Notes: a model not told the origin generated them from the sequence alone. 64,000 nucleotides of DNA from JAVVHH01 sp963848035 (GCA_963848035.1 CAWKCD010000001.1:682001-746000); one strand, 5' to 3'; numbered from the stretch's first letter, positions 43,414 to 52,999 are shown. Numbers and translations are program-made.

Positions 43414-44769
43414 ATGACCCGCCTCGAAGCCCTGCGCGCCGCGCACGCCCACCTCCTCGCGCGACGCTTCGAGGCCGCCCTCGCCGCCGCCCGCCCCCAC
43501 GCCGCCGACCCGGCCGGCGCCCTTCTCCACGCCCTCTCCCTCGCCGGCACCGGCGAGATCGACCGCGCCGCCCCCCTCCTCGCCCGCATCGCAGCCGCCA
43601 ACCCCGGCGCCAACCACCCCGTGCAGGACCTCCTCCCCCTCCTCCCGCCGGACCAGGCCGCCCCCCACCTCCGCGCCGCCCTCCGCCACCGCCCCGACGA
43701 CACCCGCCTCCTCACCCTTCTCGCCGCCACCCTGGCCGACCAGGGCCCCATCGAAGAAGCCGCCGACACCTTCCGCCGCCTCACCACCCTCCGCCCCAAC
43801 GACCCGGCCCCCTGGTCCAACCTTGCCAAGTCCCTCGCCGCCCAAGCCCGCTTCCCCGAGGCCGACGCCGCCTTCGCCACCGCGAGCCGCCTCGCCCCCG
43901 CCGACGCCCGCATCGCCTACAACCGCGCCGTCATGCTCCTCAAGGCCGGCCGCTACGCCGAAGGCTGGCCCGCCCTCCAAGCCCGCCACAAACTCCCCAA
44001 CCGCCCCAAACCGCTCCCCAGCCCCCGGCTGCAGGACCTCGACATCGCCGGCCGCACCCTCCTCCTTCTCCACGACGAAGGCTTCGGCGACACCATCCAG
44101 TTCATCCGCTACGCCAAACCCCTCGCCGCCCTCGGCGCCCGAGTGGTCGCCGCCATGCCCGCCGCCCTCACCCGCCTCGTCGCCACCGCGCCGGGGATCG
44201 CCGAAGTCACCACCCTCCCAAGCCTCCCCACCCACGACCTCTGGTCCCCCCTTCTCGACATCCCGGCCCTGTTCGGTCCCCCTCTCCCCGCCGAAACGCC
44301 TTATGTCGCCGCGCCCGCCTCGGCGGTCCCGCTGCCGCCGGGCCGAAAGGTCGGCCTGGTCTGGGCCGGCGACCCCAAAGGCCTGCTCGACCCCATCCGC
44401 TCGCTCCCGGTCAGCGCCCTCAAGCCCCTCGGCGCCCTCCCCGGCATCACCTGGATCAGCCTGCAAAAGGGCATCATACCGCCCCCCTGGCTCCACGACC
44501 CCATGCCCCAGGTCCGCGACTTCGCCGACACCGCCGCCATCATCGCCCAGCTCGAATGCGTCGTCGCCGCCGACACCGCCGTCGCCCACCTCGCCGCCGC
44601 CCTCGGCAAACCGGTCCTGTTACTTGACCGATACGACAACTGCTGGCGCTGGCTCTCCGCCCGCACCGACACGCCGTGGTACCCGACCCTGCGCATCCTC
44701 CGCCAACCCGCCCCCGGCGACTGGCCCTCGGTCGTCGCCCAACTCGGCGCCATGCTCGCGCCGGAATAG
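43414..44769 (+). CDS. TPR protein with glycosyltransferase family 9-like C-terminal domain
   Basis: The 451-residue protein has TPR helix pairs in the N-terminal 190 residues (for example LRAAHAHLLARRFEAALAAA and AATLADQGPIEEAADTFRRL) and then a beta/alpha domain starting LLLLHDEGFGDTIQFIRYAKPLAALGARV. Its C-terminal motif DTAAIIAQLECVVAADTAVAHLAAALGKPV is the nucleotide-sugar-binding signature of heptosyltransferase/GT9 enzymes. Proteins of this TPR-GT layout are often encoded near flagellin or surface-polysaccharide genes. No signal peptide. ATG 43414 is chosen by the start of the first repeat. Confidence 0.7.
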   Translation: MTRLEALRAAHAHLLARRFEAALAAARPHAADPAGALLHALSLAGTGEIDRAAPLLARIAAANPGANHPVQDLLPLLPPDQAAPHLRAALRHRPDDTRLLTLLAATLADQGPIEEAADTFRRLTTLRPNDPAPWSNLAKSLAAQARFPEADAAFATASRLAPADARIAYNRAVMLLKAGRYAEGWPALQARHKLPNRPKPLPSPRLQDLDIAGRTLLLLHDEGFGDTIQFIRYAKPLAALGARVVAAMPAALTRLVATAPGIAEVTTLPSLPTHDLWSPLLDIPALFGPPLPAETPYVAAPASAVPLPPGRKVGLVWAGDPKGLLDPIRSLPVSALKPLGALPGITWISLQKGIIPPPWLHDPMPQVRDFADTAAIIAQLECVVAADTAVAHLAAALGKPVLLLDRYDNCWRWLSARTDTPWYPTLRILRQPAPGDWPSVVAQLGAMLAPE

Positions 44770-44875
44770 CGCCGCAGAACATCTATTGAGATGCGCCGCC
44801 GATTTTGTTATACTTGTAGCGTAACGAACACGATTGCCGCGCCCGCCCAACGATCGGGCCAAGGAGGCAACGACC

Positions 44876-45322
44876 ATGTCCCGCTTCAAGCTGCTGCAGA
44901 TCGCCCTCGTCGCCGTCGGAATCATCTTCTGCCTGGTCTACCCGATCGCCCTCGTCTGGCCCTACGGATGGACTTGGCATGACGGCCCGCCGACTGCCTC
45001 CAACTACTTCCTCATGATCGTCGGCATCTACGCCACGCTCGGCGTCTTCCTGATCATGGCCGCCCGCGACCCCGCCGCGAACCGATCCCTAATCGACTTC
45101 ACCATCTGGTCCAGCGTCGTCCACGCCCTCATCATGGCCGTCCAGTCCTACGCCGCCGACGCCCATCACGGCCACCTGGTCGGCGACGTTCCCGCGCTGC
45201 TCATCGTCGCCGCCGTTCTCGGCGCTCTCAACTCCGCCGCGCCGGCTCGCCCCGACCATGCGCTGATCGACCCCGCACGACGCCGCATCGCCGCCCATGC
45301 TACCAGGGCGGCATGCCAATGA
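44876..45322 (+). CDS. four-helix membrane protein, DUF6632-like
   Basis: A strong AAGGAGG lies before ATG 44876. The 148-residue protein has four hydrophobic helices: LLQIALVAVGIIFCLVYPIA, NYFLMIVGIYATLGVFLIMA, FTIWSSVVHALIMAVQS and VPALLIVAAVLGAL. It also has the loop ARDPAANRSLIDF, which fits a family of small uncharacterised membrane proteins I would place in DUF6632. Its last codons overlap the start of the mannosyltransferase-like gene by 10 nt, suggesting co-translation. Confidence 0.6.
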   Translation: MSRFKLLQIALVAVGIIFCLVYPIALVWPYGWTWHDGPPTASNYFLMIVGIYATLGVFLIMAARDPAANRSLIDFTIWSSVVHALIMAVQSYAADAHHGHLVGDVPALLIVAAVLGALNSAAPARPDHALIDPARRRIAAHATRAACQ

Positions 45323-46590
45323 CCCGGCCGCTCCTCCTCGCCCCCGCGGTGTTCATCGTCGGGCTGATCATCTTCCTGATCGGCATCCAAACCCCCGCCC
45401 ACCCCTATTTCGACGAAGTCCATTATCTCCCCGCCGCCCGCGAGCTCCTCCTCCCCGGCCACCACCCCACCCTCAACCGCGAACAGCCGCCGCTCGCCAA
45501 AGCCCTCATCGGAACCGGGATCGCCATCTTCGGCGACGCCCCCCTCGGTTGGCGCGCCATGAGCGCCCTCTTCGGCGCCCTGACCCTGGCCCTCGTCTAT
45601 CTCTGGGCCCTCGCCCTCTTCGACGACCCGGCGCCTTCCCTCTTCGCGGCCACCCTCACCCTCGCCGACCAGTTCCTCTACGTGCAATCCCGCATCGCCA
45701 CGCTCGACGTCTTCCTCGCCGCCTTCACCACCGCCGCCCTCGCCGCCTTCACTGCGACCTGGCGCCCGGGCGCGCCCGTCCGCAAGCTGATGCTCGGCGC
45801 CGCGATCTGTCTCGGCCTGGCGACCGCCTGCAAATGGACCGGCCTCTTCCCCGCCAGCCTCTGCGTCGCCACCGTCCTGATCGTCGCGATCCTAAAACAA
45901 TGGCGCGCGCGCTTCGACGCGCCCCGCCCCGACGACTGGTTCCGTCCCGACCTCTGGTCCGACATGCGCCCGAGCGACTGGTTCGTCTGCGCTCTGGCGC
46001 CCGCGCTGGTCTACGCCGTCACCTTTCTCCCGCTCGCCGACTGGTCCATCCCCGACCTCCTCCAGCGCCAAGCCGACATGTGGCACGACCAATCCACCCT
46101 CTCCGTCGCCGACCACCCCTACGCCAGCCGCTGGACCACCTGGCCCCTCCTCATCCGCCCCATCTGGTACCTCTTCGAACCCATCCCCGACACGCCCGGC
46201 GCCTTCCAAGCCATCATCTGCCTGGGCAACCCCCTCATCGTCTGGGCCGCTCTCCCCGCTTTCCTCGCCGCCCTCGCTGCCCTCCTCCGAGCCCGCGACC
46301 GCGCCGCCTTCGTCATCCTCGCCGCCTACGCCGCGCTCTATCTCGCCTGGGCCCTCGTCCCCCGCGGCCTCGGCTTCCTGTATTATTACTTCCCCGCCGC
46401 GCTCACCCTCGGCCCAGCCCTGGCCTTCGCCTTCTACCGCACGCCCCTCCGCCGCGCGCCCCTCCTACGCTGGACCTACCTCGCCGCGGCCGTCGCATGT
46501 TTCGCCTATTTCCTGCCGATCACATCGGCGTCGATGACGGTGACGCTCCCGACCTACGCACGACTGATGTGGCTCGAGACTTGGCGCTGA
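45313..46590 (+). CDS. membrane glycosyltransferase, family 39 / protein O-mannosyltransferase type
   Basis: The 425-residue protein has about nine to ten transmembrane segments. The first periplasmic loop carries YFDEVHYLPAARELL (acidic FDE motif of GT-C/PMT enzymes) and NREQPPLAKALIGTGIAIFGD. LATACKWTGLFPASL recalls the PMT Lys-Trp motif, and RWTTWPLLIRPIWYL follows. These enzymes transfer a sugar from a polyprenyl-phosphate carrier to protein or lipid on the outer face of the inner membrane. It overlaps the preceding membrane gene. Confidence 0.85.
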   Translation: MPMTRPLLLAPAVFIVGLIIFLIGIQTPAHPYFDEVHYLPAARELLLPGHHPTLNREQPPLAKALIGTGIAIFGDAPLGWRAMSALFGALTLALVYLWALALFDDPAPSLFAATLTLADQFLYVQSRIATLDVFLAAFTTAALAAFTATWRPGAPVRKLMLGAAICLGLATACKWTGLFPASLCVATVLIVAILKQWRARFDAPRPDDWFRPDLWSDMRPSDWFVCALAPALVYAVTFLPLADWSIPDLLQRQADMWHDQSTLSVADHPYASRWTTWPLLIRPIWYLFEPIPDTPGAFQAIICLGNPLIVWAALPAFLAALAALLRARDRAAFVILAAYAALYLAWALVPRGLGFLYYYFPAALTLGPALAFAFYRTPLRRAPLLRWTYLAAAVACFAYFLPITSASMTVTLPTYARLMWLETWR

Positions 46591-46672
46591 AGGCCCGTCT
46601 ACTTGAAGCCAAACGCCGTCACTGAAGCGATGCGGTTATCGCGCGGCAAAGTCCATCGTGGGCAAGGCCATG

Positions 46673-46712
46673 CGTCGAAGGCCATCCGCGGATCTCGCGG
46701 ACGGCCTCGACG
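46673..46712. terminator. hairpin between convergent genes
   Basis: CGTCGA, GGCC and CCGCG on the left pair with CGCGG, GGCC and TCGACG on the right around GATCT, with small interior bulges (46673-46712), between the mannosyltransferase-like gene and the convergent chemoreceptor gene. The rest of 46591-46778 shows no gene. Confidence 0.45.
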
Positions 46713-46778
46713 TCAATTCAGAACTCTCGCTCTGCTCCGGGACAAACCCGCTGTTCCCGACCGCTTGGTGATCCGGGT

Positions 46779-48579
46779 CTAGAACTCGTCCCAATTCTCG
46801 TTGCGACTCGCGCTCGCAGTTCCGCCGACCATCGCGGTCCTGCGGGCAGCCGGCGCTGGCCGCCCCATCGCCGGCGTCTGGAGCCGCACGACCTTTCCGT
46901 TCGCGACGGGTTCGGCACGGGCGACACCAGAGGCACTTCCACTGGTCTGGAAACGGCCCGTCAGTCGGGTCAATTCCGCCGTCTCCTGCGCCATGTGGTG
47001 GCTCGCCGCCGTGCTCTGCTCCACCATGGCCGCGTTTTGCTGGGTCACTTGGTCCATCTGATTGACGGCGGTATTCACCTCGGCGAGCCCGGTCGCTTGC
47101 TCGCTCGCAGACGCCGCGATGTCCGCCACGGCGCTGTTGATATCGACCACCTGCGCCATGATGCGCTCGAGCGCCCGACCCGTCTCGCCGACCAGCCTGA
47201 CCCCGACGCTGACCTGCTGGGCCGAAGTCGAGATGAGGCCCTTGATCTCCTTGGCCGCTTCCGCGGACCGTTGAGCGAGTGCCCGCACTTCGCTCGCGAC
47301 CACCGCGAAGCCCCGCCCGGCATCGCCGGCACGAGCGGCTTCGACACCCGCGTTGAGCGCCAGCAGGTTGGTCTGGAAGGCGATCTCGTCGATGACGCTG
47401 ATGATCTGGCCGATCTGGCGTGACGACTGCTCGATCCCGCCCATCGCCGTCACGGCCTCGCGCACCACTTCTCCGGACTGCTCCGCTTCCTTCGTCGTTT
47501 TCGAGACCACCTCACGCGCGTGTTTGGCGCCGTCGGCGGTCTTTCCCACGTTCGTCGTGATCTCCTGCAGCGCGGCCGCGGTCTCCTCGAGGCTGGCCGC
47601 CTGCTGCTCTGTCCGGCGGCTGAGGTCGTCGGACGCTTGCGCAATCTCCCCCGCGCCGCTCTGCATCGCCGTAGCAGCCGCGGAAACGTCTCGGATGGCA
47701 CTTTCCATCGCCGCAAGCGCGCTGTTGAAATCGTTGCGAAGCTTGTCGAGCCGCGCCGTGAGCGGCTGGTCGATACGGACCCGGAGGTCGCCGGCAGCCA
47801 AATTCGTCAGGCCGGACGCCAGGGTCGAGATCCCCGACATGAGGTCGGTGATGTCGGTCGCGAATTTGACGACCTTGGTGACCCGGCCGCCAGCATCGAG
47901 GATCGGATTGTAGGTGGCCTGAAGCCAGATGTCGCGGCCGCCCTTCGCTTTGCGTCGGAACTCGTCGGCAATGAATTGTCCGCTGCGCAGCTTGTCCCAG
48001 AACGCACGATATTCCGCCGACGCCGCATAGGCGGGGTCCACGAACATGGCATGCTGCTGACCCACGACCTCGTTGCGCGAGTAGCCGACCGTCGTCAGGA
48101 AGTTGTCGTTGACGTCGAGGATCCTCGCCTGCAAATCGAACTCGATCACCGCCTGCGATCGTGAGATCGCCTGCAGCTTCCCGGCATCGCCGGCTGATTT
48201 GTTCCGCGCATCGGTGATGTCGAGCGCCAGCTTGACGACTTTGGTGACCCGGCCGCCGCGCCCCAGCACCGGCGAGTACCGAAGCCTGCAGCCAAACCTC
48301 CCGTCCACCGCGCGCGAAGCGCAAGGATTGACCGGAATCGTATTCCCCGCGGCCGAGCTTGGCCCAGAATTCGCGGTAGTCGGTACTGGCCGCATACACC
48401 GGGTCAGTGAACATGGAGTGGTGCTTCCCGCGGATCTCATCAATGCCATAGCCCATGGCTTGGCAGAACTTCTCGTTCGCGGTGAGGATGTGACCGTCGG
48501 GCGTGAATTCGATCGTAGCAAACGATTGCCCAAGCGCGTCCAATGTCGCGCTCGCTGAGCGAGAGAGGAAGTGAGCCAT
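46779..48579 (-). CDS. soluble methyl-accepting chemotaxis protein with two PAS domains, apparent frameshift
   Basis: The receptor starts MAHFLSRSASATLDALG at ATG 48579 and has PAS1 (ATIEFTPDGHILTANEKFCQAMGY) and PAS2 (AVIEFDLQARILDVNDNFLTTVGY). A short HAMP-like linker and the signalling helices follow, with the hairpin tip IDEIAFQTNLLALNAGVEAARAGD. No transmembrane helix is seen, so it is cytoplasmic, possibly sensing redox state or oxygen. Near 48285 one extra base splits PAS1 (VWLQAS then YSPVLGRGGRVTK). The C-terminus ends NWDEF, close to the NWETF tether for CheR. Length about 600 when repaired. A perfect CtrA box lies about 115 nt upstream. Confidence 0.85.
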
Positions 48580-48693
48580 AATGGATACCCTTCTTGCACA
48601 TTTCGTTACTGAAAATGATCTGATAGTTTATAGAAACGAACAGCCAGGCGGGCAGAAAATCCCGCGCGGCGGATGCACGCTCTCACAGTCGGC

Positions 48694-48709
48694 TTAACAA
48701 TCAGTTAAC
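48694..48709. promoter_or_regulatory. consensus CtrA box upstream of the chemoreceptor gene
   Basis: TTAACAATCAGTTAAC (48694-48709) is an exact TTAA-N7-TTAAC CtrA site, 115 nt upstream of the chemoreceptor start and 69 nt from the end of the next gene. The rest of 48580-48777 has no gene. Confidence 0.65.
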
Positions 48710-48777
48710 GAGAATCGCTTGCGATTGGATCGCTCGACCTGCCGGACGCTTTCAGCGTTAACGAACCCGCCGCCCGG

Positions 48778-49656
48778 TCAGAACCGCTGCGCAATCCCGG
48801 TATAAAGCTGAAGATTCGGCGCATTCCGGTTCAGCCCGATATTCGTGCCGATATCGACCTGCAACGTGTCCGTGACCATCCATGCAACGGCGGCATCGGC
48901 CGTATACACCGGCGGCGTCCGCCCGTCGGCGCCCCGCGCGGCATACAATTCGGCATACAGCGTCACGGCCTTGGTCGGGCTATAGCCCACGTCGATCACG
49001 CCGGTGGCGTTCAGATGGTGCCCGGCGTCGGATTGGTTCTTGAGCACATCGAACTCGGGCACCAGGGTCAGAACGAGGTTCCACGGCAGCTTGATGGCCA
49101 GCGGCGCGATGACGCCGCCTTCGCTGTGCCCATTGCCGATACCCGCCGCCGCGCTGGGCAGCTTCACATACGGGATGAGCGCCAATGCCACGCTGCCGCC
49201 ATCGTTGCCGAACAAATTCACCTTGGCCCTGACCACGAGATCGCCCGCACCGCGGGCCGAAGCCACGTTCGCCGGGTTGTCCCGCGGCGTAGCACTGAGC
49301 CAGGTATAGCCGGTGAATTGCAGCTCGAGATCGACCCGGCTCGTGATCCCGAGTTTCAGCACCGGGTCGAAAGCCTGGATCAGGCGCGTCGTGGCCCCGC
49401 CGGCGGTGCTGTGCGTGTAGGCGGCAAAATCGGTCTCGATCTGCAGATGGCCGGCATCGACGGTGATCGGCCCGTTGCTGCGGGTCGGGCGATCGGCATT
49501 GAAATCGCGCAGCGCCGCCGGCGGGGTCGGATTGACGAGGGTATAGCCGCTCTTGTCCAAGCCCCCGGTATCGGTCTGCGCGCAAACCGGCGCGGCCCAC
49601 AGGGCGAGAACCAGCGCCGCCGCCCCTACCCAGCCCCTCGTCTCCGCGCGATGCAC
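48778..49656 (-). CDS. outer-membrane transporter-like beta-barrel protein (phenol-degradation MetA-type family)
   Basis: The 292-residue protein has a signal peptide (LVLALWAAPVCA) and then alternating beta strands: GPITVDAGHLQIETDFAAYTH, KLGITSRVDLELQFTGYTW, GAGDLVVRAKVNLFG, LPWNLVLTLVPEFDVL and the C-terminal aromatic strand LQLYTGIAQRF. The pattern matches the PF13557-type transporter/outer-membrane family, whose substrate is usually unknown. GTG 49656 follows GGGGGA. It lies upstream of and divergent from the HD-domain gene. Confidence 0.65.
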   Translation of the reverse strand: MHRAETRGWVGAAALVLALWAAPVCAQTDTGGLDKSGYTLVNPTPPAALRDFNADRPTRSNGPITVDAGHLQIETDFAAYTHSTAGGATTRLIQAFDPVLKLGITSRVDLELQFTGYTWLSATPRDNPANVASARGAGDLVVRAKVNLFGNDGGSVALALIPYVKLPSAAAGIGNGHSEGGVIAPLAIKLPWNLVLTLVPEFDVLKNQSDAGHHLNATGVIDVGYSPTKAVTLYAELYAARGADGRTPPVYTADAAVAWMVTDTLQVDIGTNIGLNRNAPNLQLYTGIAQRF

Positions 49657-49719
49657 CAGTGCGATCCCCCCGAACCCCCACCTTGCATCACCGCCCCCGA
49701 TCCCGGCTACCCTCCCCCC

Positions 49720-50301
49720 ATGTTCACCGCCCTAACCCACCACCTCGCCGCCCTGCGGCGGCGCTACGCCGAGCCCCACCGCGCCCATCACACCCAAGCC
49801 CACATCGACGCCCTGCTCGCCGCCCTCCCCAACCAGCCCCTCCACGACCCGGCCGCCGTCGAACTCGCCATCTGGTACCACGACGCCATCTACGATCCCC
49901 AGCGCACCGACAACGAAGCCCGCAGCGCCGACCTCCTCCAAGCCGACCTCCGCCACCTCGCCCACCCCGCCCTCGTCGCCGCAGCCGCGACCATGATCCG
50001 CGCCACTGCCGATCACCGCCTCCCCGACGACCTCCCGGCCGCCCTGCGCGACGACACCGCCATTTTCCTCGACCTCGACATGGCCATCCTCGGCGCCGAC
50101 CCCGACGCCTACGACGCCTACGCCGCCGGGATCGCCGCCGAATACCGCCCCGTCCACGGCCCCGAGAAATACGCCGCCGGCCGCGCGTCCTTCCTCCGCG
50201 CCGCCCTCGCCCGCGACCGCCTCTTCCTCACCGACCGCCATCACGCAAGCCTGGATGCCCAAGCCCGCCGCAATCTCGAACGCGAGCTGCGAACCTACTG
50301 A
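49720..50301 (+). CDS. HD-superfamily predicted metal-dependent phosphohydrolase (COG4339 type)
   Basis: The 193-residue protein has the layout of a small HD-domain family: ALRRRYAEPHRAHHTQAHIDALL (first His), ELAIWYHDAIYDPQRTDNEARSA (HD pair), ATADHRLP and FLDLDMAILGADPDAYD, ending in helices. Substrate unknown. The start at ATG 49720 lacks an obvious Shine-Dalgarno. It converges on the amidohydrolase with a 7-nt overlap of stops. Confidence 0.75.
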   Translation: MFTALTHHLAALRRRYAEPHRAHHTQAHIDALLAALPNQPLHDPAAVELAIWYHDAIYDPQRTDNEARSADLLQADLRHLAHPALVAAAATMIRATADHRLPDDLPAALRDDTAIFLDLDMAILGADPDAYDAYAAGIAAEYRPVHGPEKYAAGRASFLRAALARDRLFLTDRHHASLDAQARRNLERELRTY

Positions 50302-51878
50302 CTGCTGAACAGGTTCTGCGGGATCCCCGCCGCCGCGAACAGATAATCCCGCGACCCCTCCAACTGCCGCCGCAGCCCGTCCAGATCCGCCCCCAGCAGC
50401 CGCCCCTGCCACTTCCGCACCGTCCCGGCCACGATCACCGTCTCCACGTTCGTCCGGTCCATCAGCGAAACCACCGCGCCCGGCACTTGGTTCAGCGGCG
50501 CCACGTTCAGCTTCGTCGCATCCAGGATGATGATGTCCGCCTCCTTGCCCGGCGTCAGCGACCCCGTCTTCCGATCCAGCCGCAGCGCCTTCGCCCCATT
50601 GATCGTCGCGAACCGCAGCACGTCGCGCGTCGTCAGCGGCGCCGGAAGCCCGGCCGGCGGCGAGGGCCACTGGTTCAACGCGTTCGGCGGCAATCCCTGA
50701 TCCAGCACCGCCTGGTTCACCACCATCCGCTGCATGTTCATCATCGAGCGCATCTGCGTGAAGAAATCAGCCGTCAGCGTGCATTCCACGTCCACGCTCA
50801 GCGACGGCTCCATTCCCAGGCTCTGCATCTTCAGGATCGGCGGCATCCCATGCCGCATGTTCATCTCGATCGGCCCCGCGATCGAAACCTGCGCTCCCGC
50901 GTCGTGCACGCGCTGCCAGGCCGCGTCCGACATCCCCGTCATATGGATGAACAGGTTGTCCGGCCCGATCCCGATATCCCCGTTCACGCCGCCCTTGCCC
51001 TGCGCCAACAGGTCCAGGATCGGCCGGATCCCGAACGGCGACAGGATGTGCGCCGCGATCTGCAGCCCGAGCTGCCGCCCGATCGCCCAGGACTGCGAGT
51101 AGATCGGCGCGCCCAAATAGACCTCGCCTCCCATGATCATGCTGGTCAACTGGTCCGACGACGCGAACCACCGCTTCTTGATCCGTATCGCATCCTGCGG
51201 ATACATGTAGTTTGCTGGGTTCGTCCCCGCTCCCTCGAAATACCCGAACGCCGCCCGCCGCCCGGTATCCCGCAACGCCTGGATCGCCGCGTCCGAATGG
51301 TCAGGGGTATGATGGATCTGCGAAACGTCGTGGACCGTCGTCACCCCGTCATCGAGCTGCGACAATCCCCCGAACAGCTCGTTGATGTAGACGTCCTGCG
51401 GCCGGTACACCGGCGCGAAACGCTGCAGGATATACTCGTAATACGTCGTGCTCCCGCTCGGCGTCCCCGACCCGTCATTGATCAGGATACCGTCCGCCAG
51501 GAAGCTCCGCAGCGCCGTCTCGAACTGATGATGATGCGTATCGATGAACCCCGGCATCACGATCCGCCCGGTCGCATCGATCTCCCCTGCATCCCCCGCC
51601 CGCAGGTTCGGCCCCACCGCGAGGATCTTCTTGCCCTCGACCAACACGTCCGCCCGCGGAAAATCCCCCACCGCCGGGTCCATTGACATCACCGACCCGC
51701 CGCGGATCACATACCGCCGCTGCCCCCGCCCGCTATCCTCCGGCGGCGCCCCCGCCGCCTCCGCCCGCCCGGCGAACAGCCCCGTAGCCGCGATCCCCGT
51801 CGCCACGCTTCCCTTTAGAAATCCGCGCCGCGAACCTGAATGATCCCGCAGCAACCCCCGCCGGCATAGCTGACACAT
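50295..51878 (-). CDS. Tat-exported amidohydrolase-family metal-dependent hydrolase
   Basis: The 527-residue protein starts at ATG 51878 with GGGAGG upstream. It carries a twin-arginine signal (GSRRGFLKGSVATGIAATGLFAG). The enzyme has VMPGFIDTHHHQFETALR (first metal-binding HxH), later metal/catalytic blocks LFIHMTGMSDAAWQRV and SLSVDVECTLTADFFTQM, and the C-terminal RFATINGAKALRLDRKTGSLTPGKEADIIIL, typical of cytosine-deaminase/chlorohydrolase-type amidohydrolases. Export of this family by Tat is less usual. Before the Arg pair it has an N-terminal MCQLCRRG. Substrate unknown. Confidence 0.85.
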   Translation of the reverse strand: MCQLCRRGLLRDHSGSRRGFLKGSVATGIAATGLFAGRAEAAGAPPEDSGRGQRRYVIRGGSVMSMDPAVGDFPRADVLVEGKKILAVGPNLRAGDAGEIDATGRIVMPGFIDTHHHQFETALRSFLADGILINDGSGTPSGSTTYYEYILQRFAPVYRPQDVYINELFGGLSQLDDGVTTVHDVSQIHHTPDHSDAAIQALRDTGRRAAFGYFEGAGTNPANYMYPQDAIRIKKRWFASSDQLTSMIMGGEVYLGAPIYSQSWAIGRQLGLQIAAHILSPFGIRPILDLLAQGKGGVNGDIGIGPDNLFIHMTGMSDAAWQRVHDAGAQVSIAGPIEMNMRHGMPPILKMQSLGMEPSLSVDVECTLTADFFTQMRSMMNMQRMVVNQAVLDQGLPPNALNQWPSPPAGLPAPLTTRDVLRFATINGAKALRLDRKTGSLTPGKEADIIILDATKLNVAPLNQVPGAVVSLMDRTNVETVIVAGTVRKWQGRLLGADLDGLRRQLEGSRDYLFAAAGIPQNLFSSQ

Positions 51879-52079
51879 GCGCGTATCCTCCCAAATATCG
51901 TTTTTATCGTTATGAGATCGCAAAGCATCGTGGCGGACGCTGCCGCCGCGCCGATCGTTGCCGATGCGCGCCGGGTTTTCAACCGTCGCGTGCGTCCGCC
52001 CGCGGGAACCTTGCCGGCCCCGCCGCACTCATGCACCCTGGACCTCACCGGTCACCAACAACCCCCGGAGGAGCCGGCC

Positions 52080-52640
52080 ATGGCGGAACCCATCCGCGAC
52101 GCGCTGGAAGCAGCCATGAGACACAGCACCGCCGCGATGGTGCTGTCCGACCCGCATCTCCCCGATTGCCCCATGATCGCCGTCAACCCGGCCTTCACTC
52201 GGATCACCGGCTTCTCCGCCGAGGAATCCGTCGGCCGCAACTGCCGCTTTCTCCAGGGCCCCAACACCGACCCCGAGGCCCCCCGCCGCATCCGCACCTG
52301 CCTCGAGGCCGGTCAGGGCTGCATCGAGTGGATCGTCAACTACCGCAGCGACGGCGACGCCTTCTGGAACCTGCTCTTCATCTCACCGGTCCATGACGAC
52401 ACCGGCGCCGTCCGCTACTTCTTCGGCAACCAGCTCGACGTCACCCTCGGCTTCCCCGATTGGTTCGTCGACGTCACCTTCGGCCGCGCCCACCTCGTCC
52501 CCGCCCTCGAACAGGAATTCCACGCCGTCCTGCGCGAAGCCGCCGACGCCGACCGCGCCGCCGCCCTCGACCGCATCGTCGCCGCCGCCCACCGCCTCGC
52601 CGAGATCACCGTGAATCTCGCCCCCGGCACCCTTCCTTAG
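52080..52640 (+). CDS. short LOV-domain blue-light photoreceptor protein
   Basis: The 186-residue protein is essentially one LOV (PAS) domain: VNPAFTRITGFSAEESVGRNCRFLQG contains the flavin-adduct Cys55 in GRNCRFLQ. NYRSDGDAFWNLLFISPV and YFFGNQLDVT (with the flavin-contacting Gln) complete the core, and a helical C-terminal tail of about 60 residues follows without kinase or DNA-binding signature. GGAGGA precedes ATG 52080. Short LOV proteins use dimer or tail changes to signal to partners. It is divergent from the Tat amidohydrolase, with about 200 nt between the starts. Confidence 0.9.
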   Translation: MAEPIRDALEAAMRHSTAAMVLSDPHLPDCPMIAVNPAFTRITGFSAEESVGRNCRFLQGPNTDPEAPRRIRTCLEAGQGCIEWIVNYRSDGDAFWNLLFISPVHDDTGAVRYFFGNQLDVTLGFPDWFVDVTFGRAHLVPALEQEFHAVLREAADADRAAALDRIVAAAHRLAEITVNLAPGTLP

Positions 52641-52693
52641 CCGTCACTGCGGGGCGCGCAGCGCGCGCAATCCAGAGCGGCGTGACCCGCCCG

Positions 52694-52999
52694 CTACCCC
52701 TCCGTCCGCCGCACGATCTCCGCTGCCGTCTCCGCATCCAGCGCCTCAACCAGCCGCCGCATCTGCCGCCGCGTCGCATGAAGCTGGTCCACCAGCGACA
52801 GCACCACCGGCATCGCCCCCTCACTGATCTCGAACTGCTCCAGATCCAGGATCAGATGCAGCCGCGCCAGATCGATGTCCGCGAACATCAGCTCTCCCTC
52901 ACGCTGCACCGGCCGCACCCATTCCTGCTCGATCCAGATCCGCAGCCGCCGCTCGTCCAGACCCGGCAGCCGCGACAGCACCGCGGTGAACGTGATCAT
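52694..52999 (-). CDS. cbpM: chaperone modulator CbpM-like (MerR-type fold)
   Basis: The 101-residue protein starts at ATG 52999, overlapping the stop of cbpA as ATGA. It has a MerR-like N-terminus (LSRLPGLDERRLRIWIEQEWVRP) and EGELMFADIDLARLHLILDLE, typical of CbpM, which binds the J-domain of CbpA and inhibits it. The C-terminus is a helix. Position directly after cbpA strongly supports the assignment. Confidence 0.8.
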   Translation of the reverse strand: MITFTAVLSRLPGLDERRLRIWIEQEWVRPVQREGELMFADIDLARLHLILDLEQFEISEGAMPVVLSLVDQLHATRRQMRRLVEALDAETAAEIVRRTEG

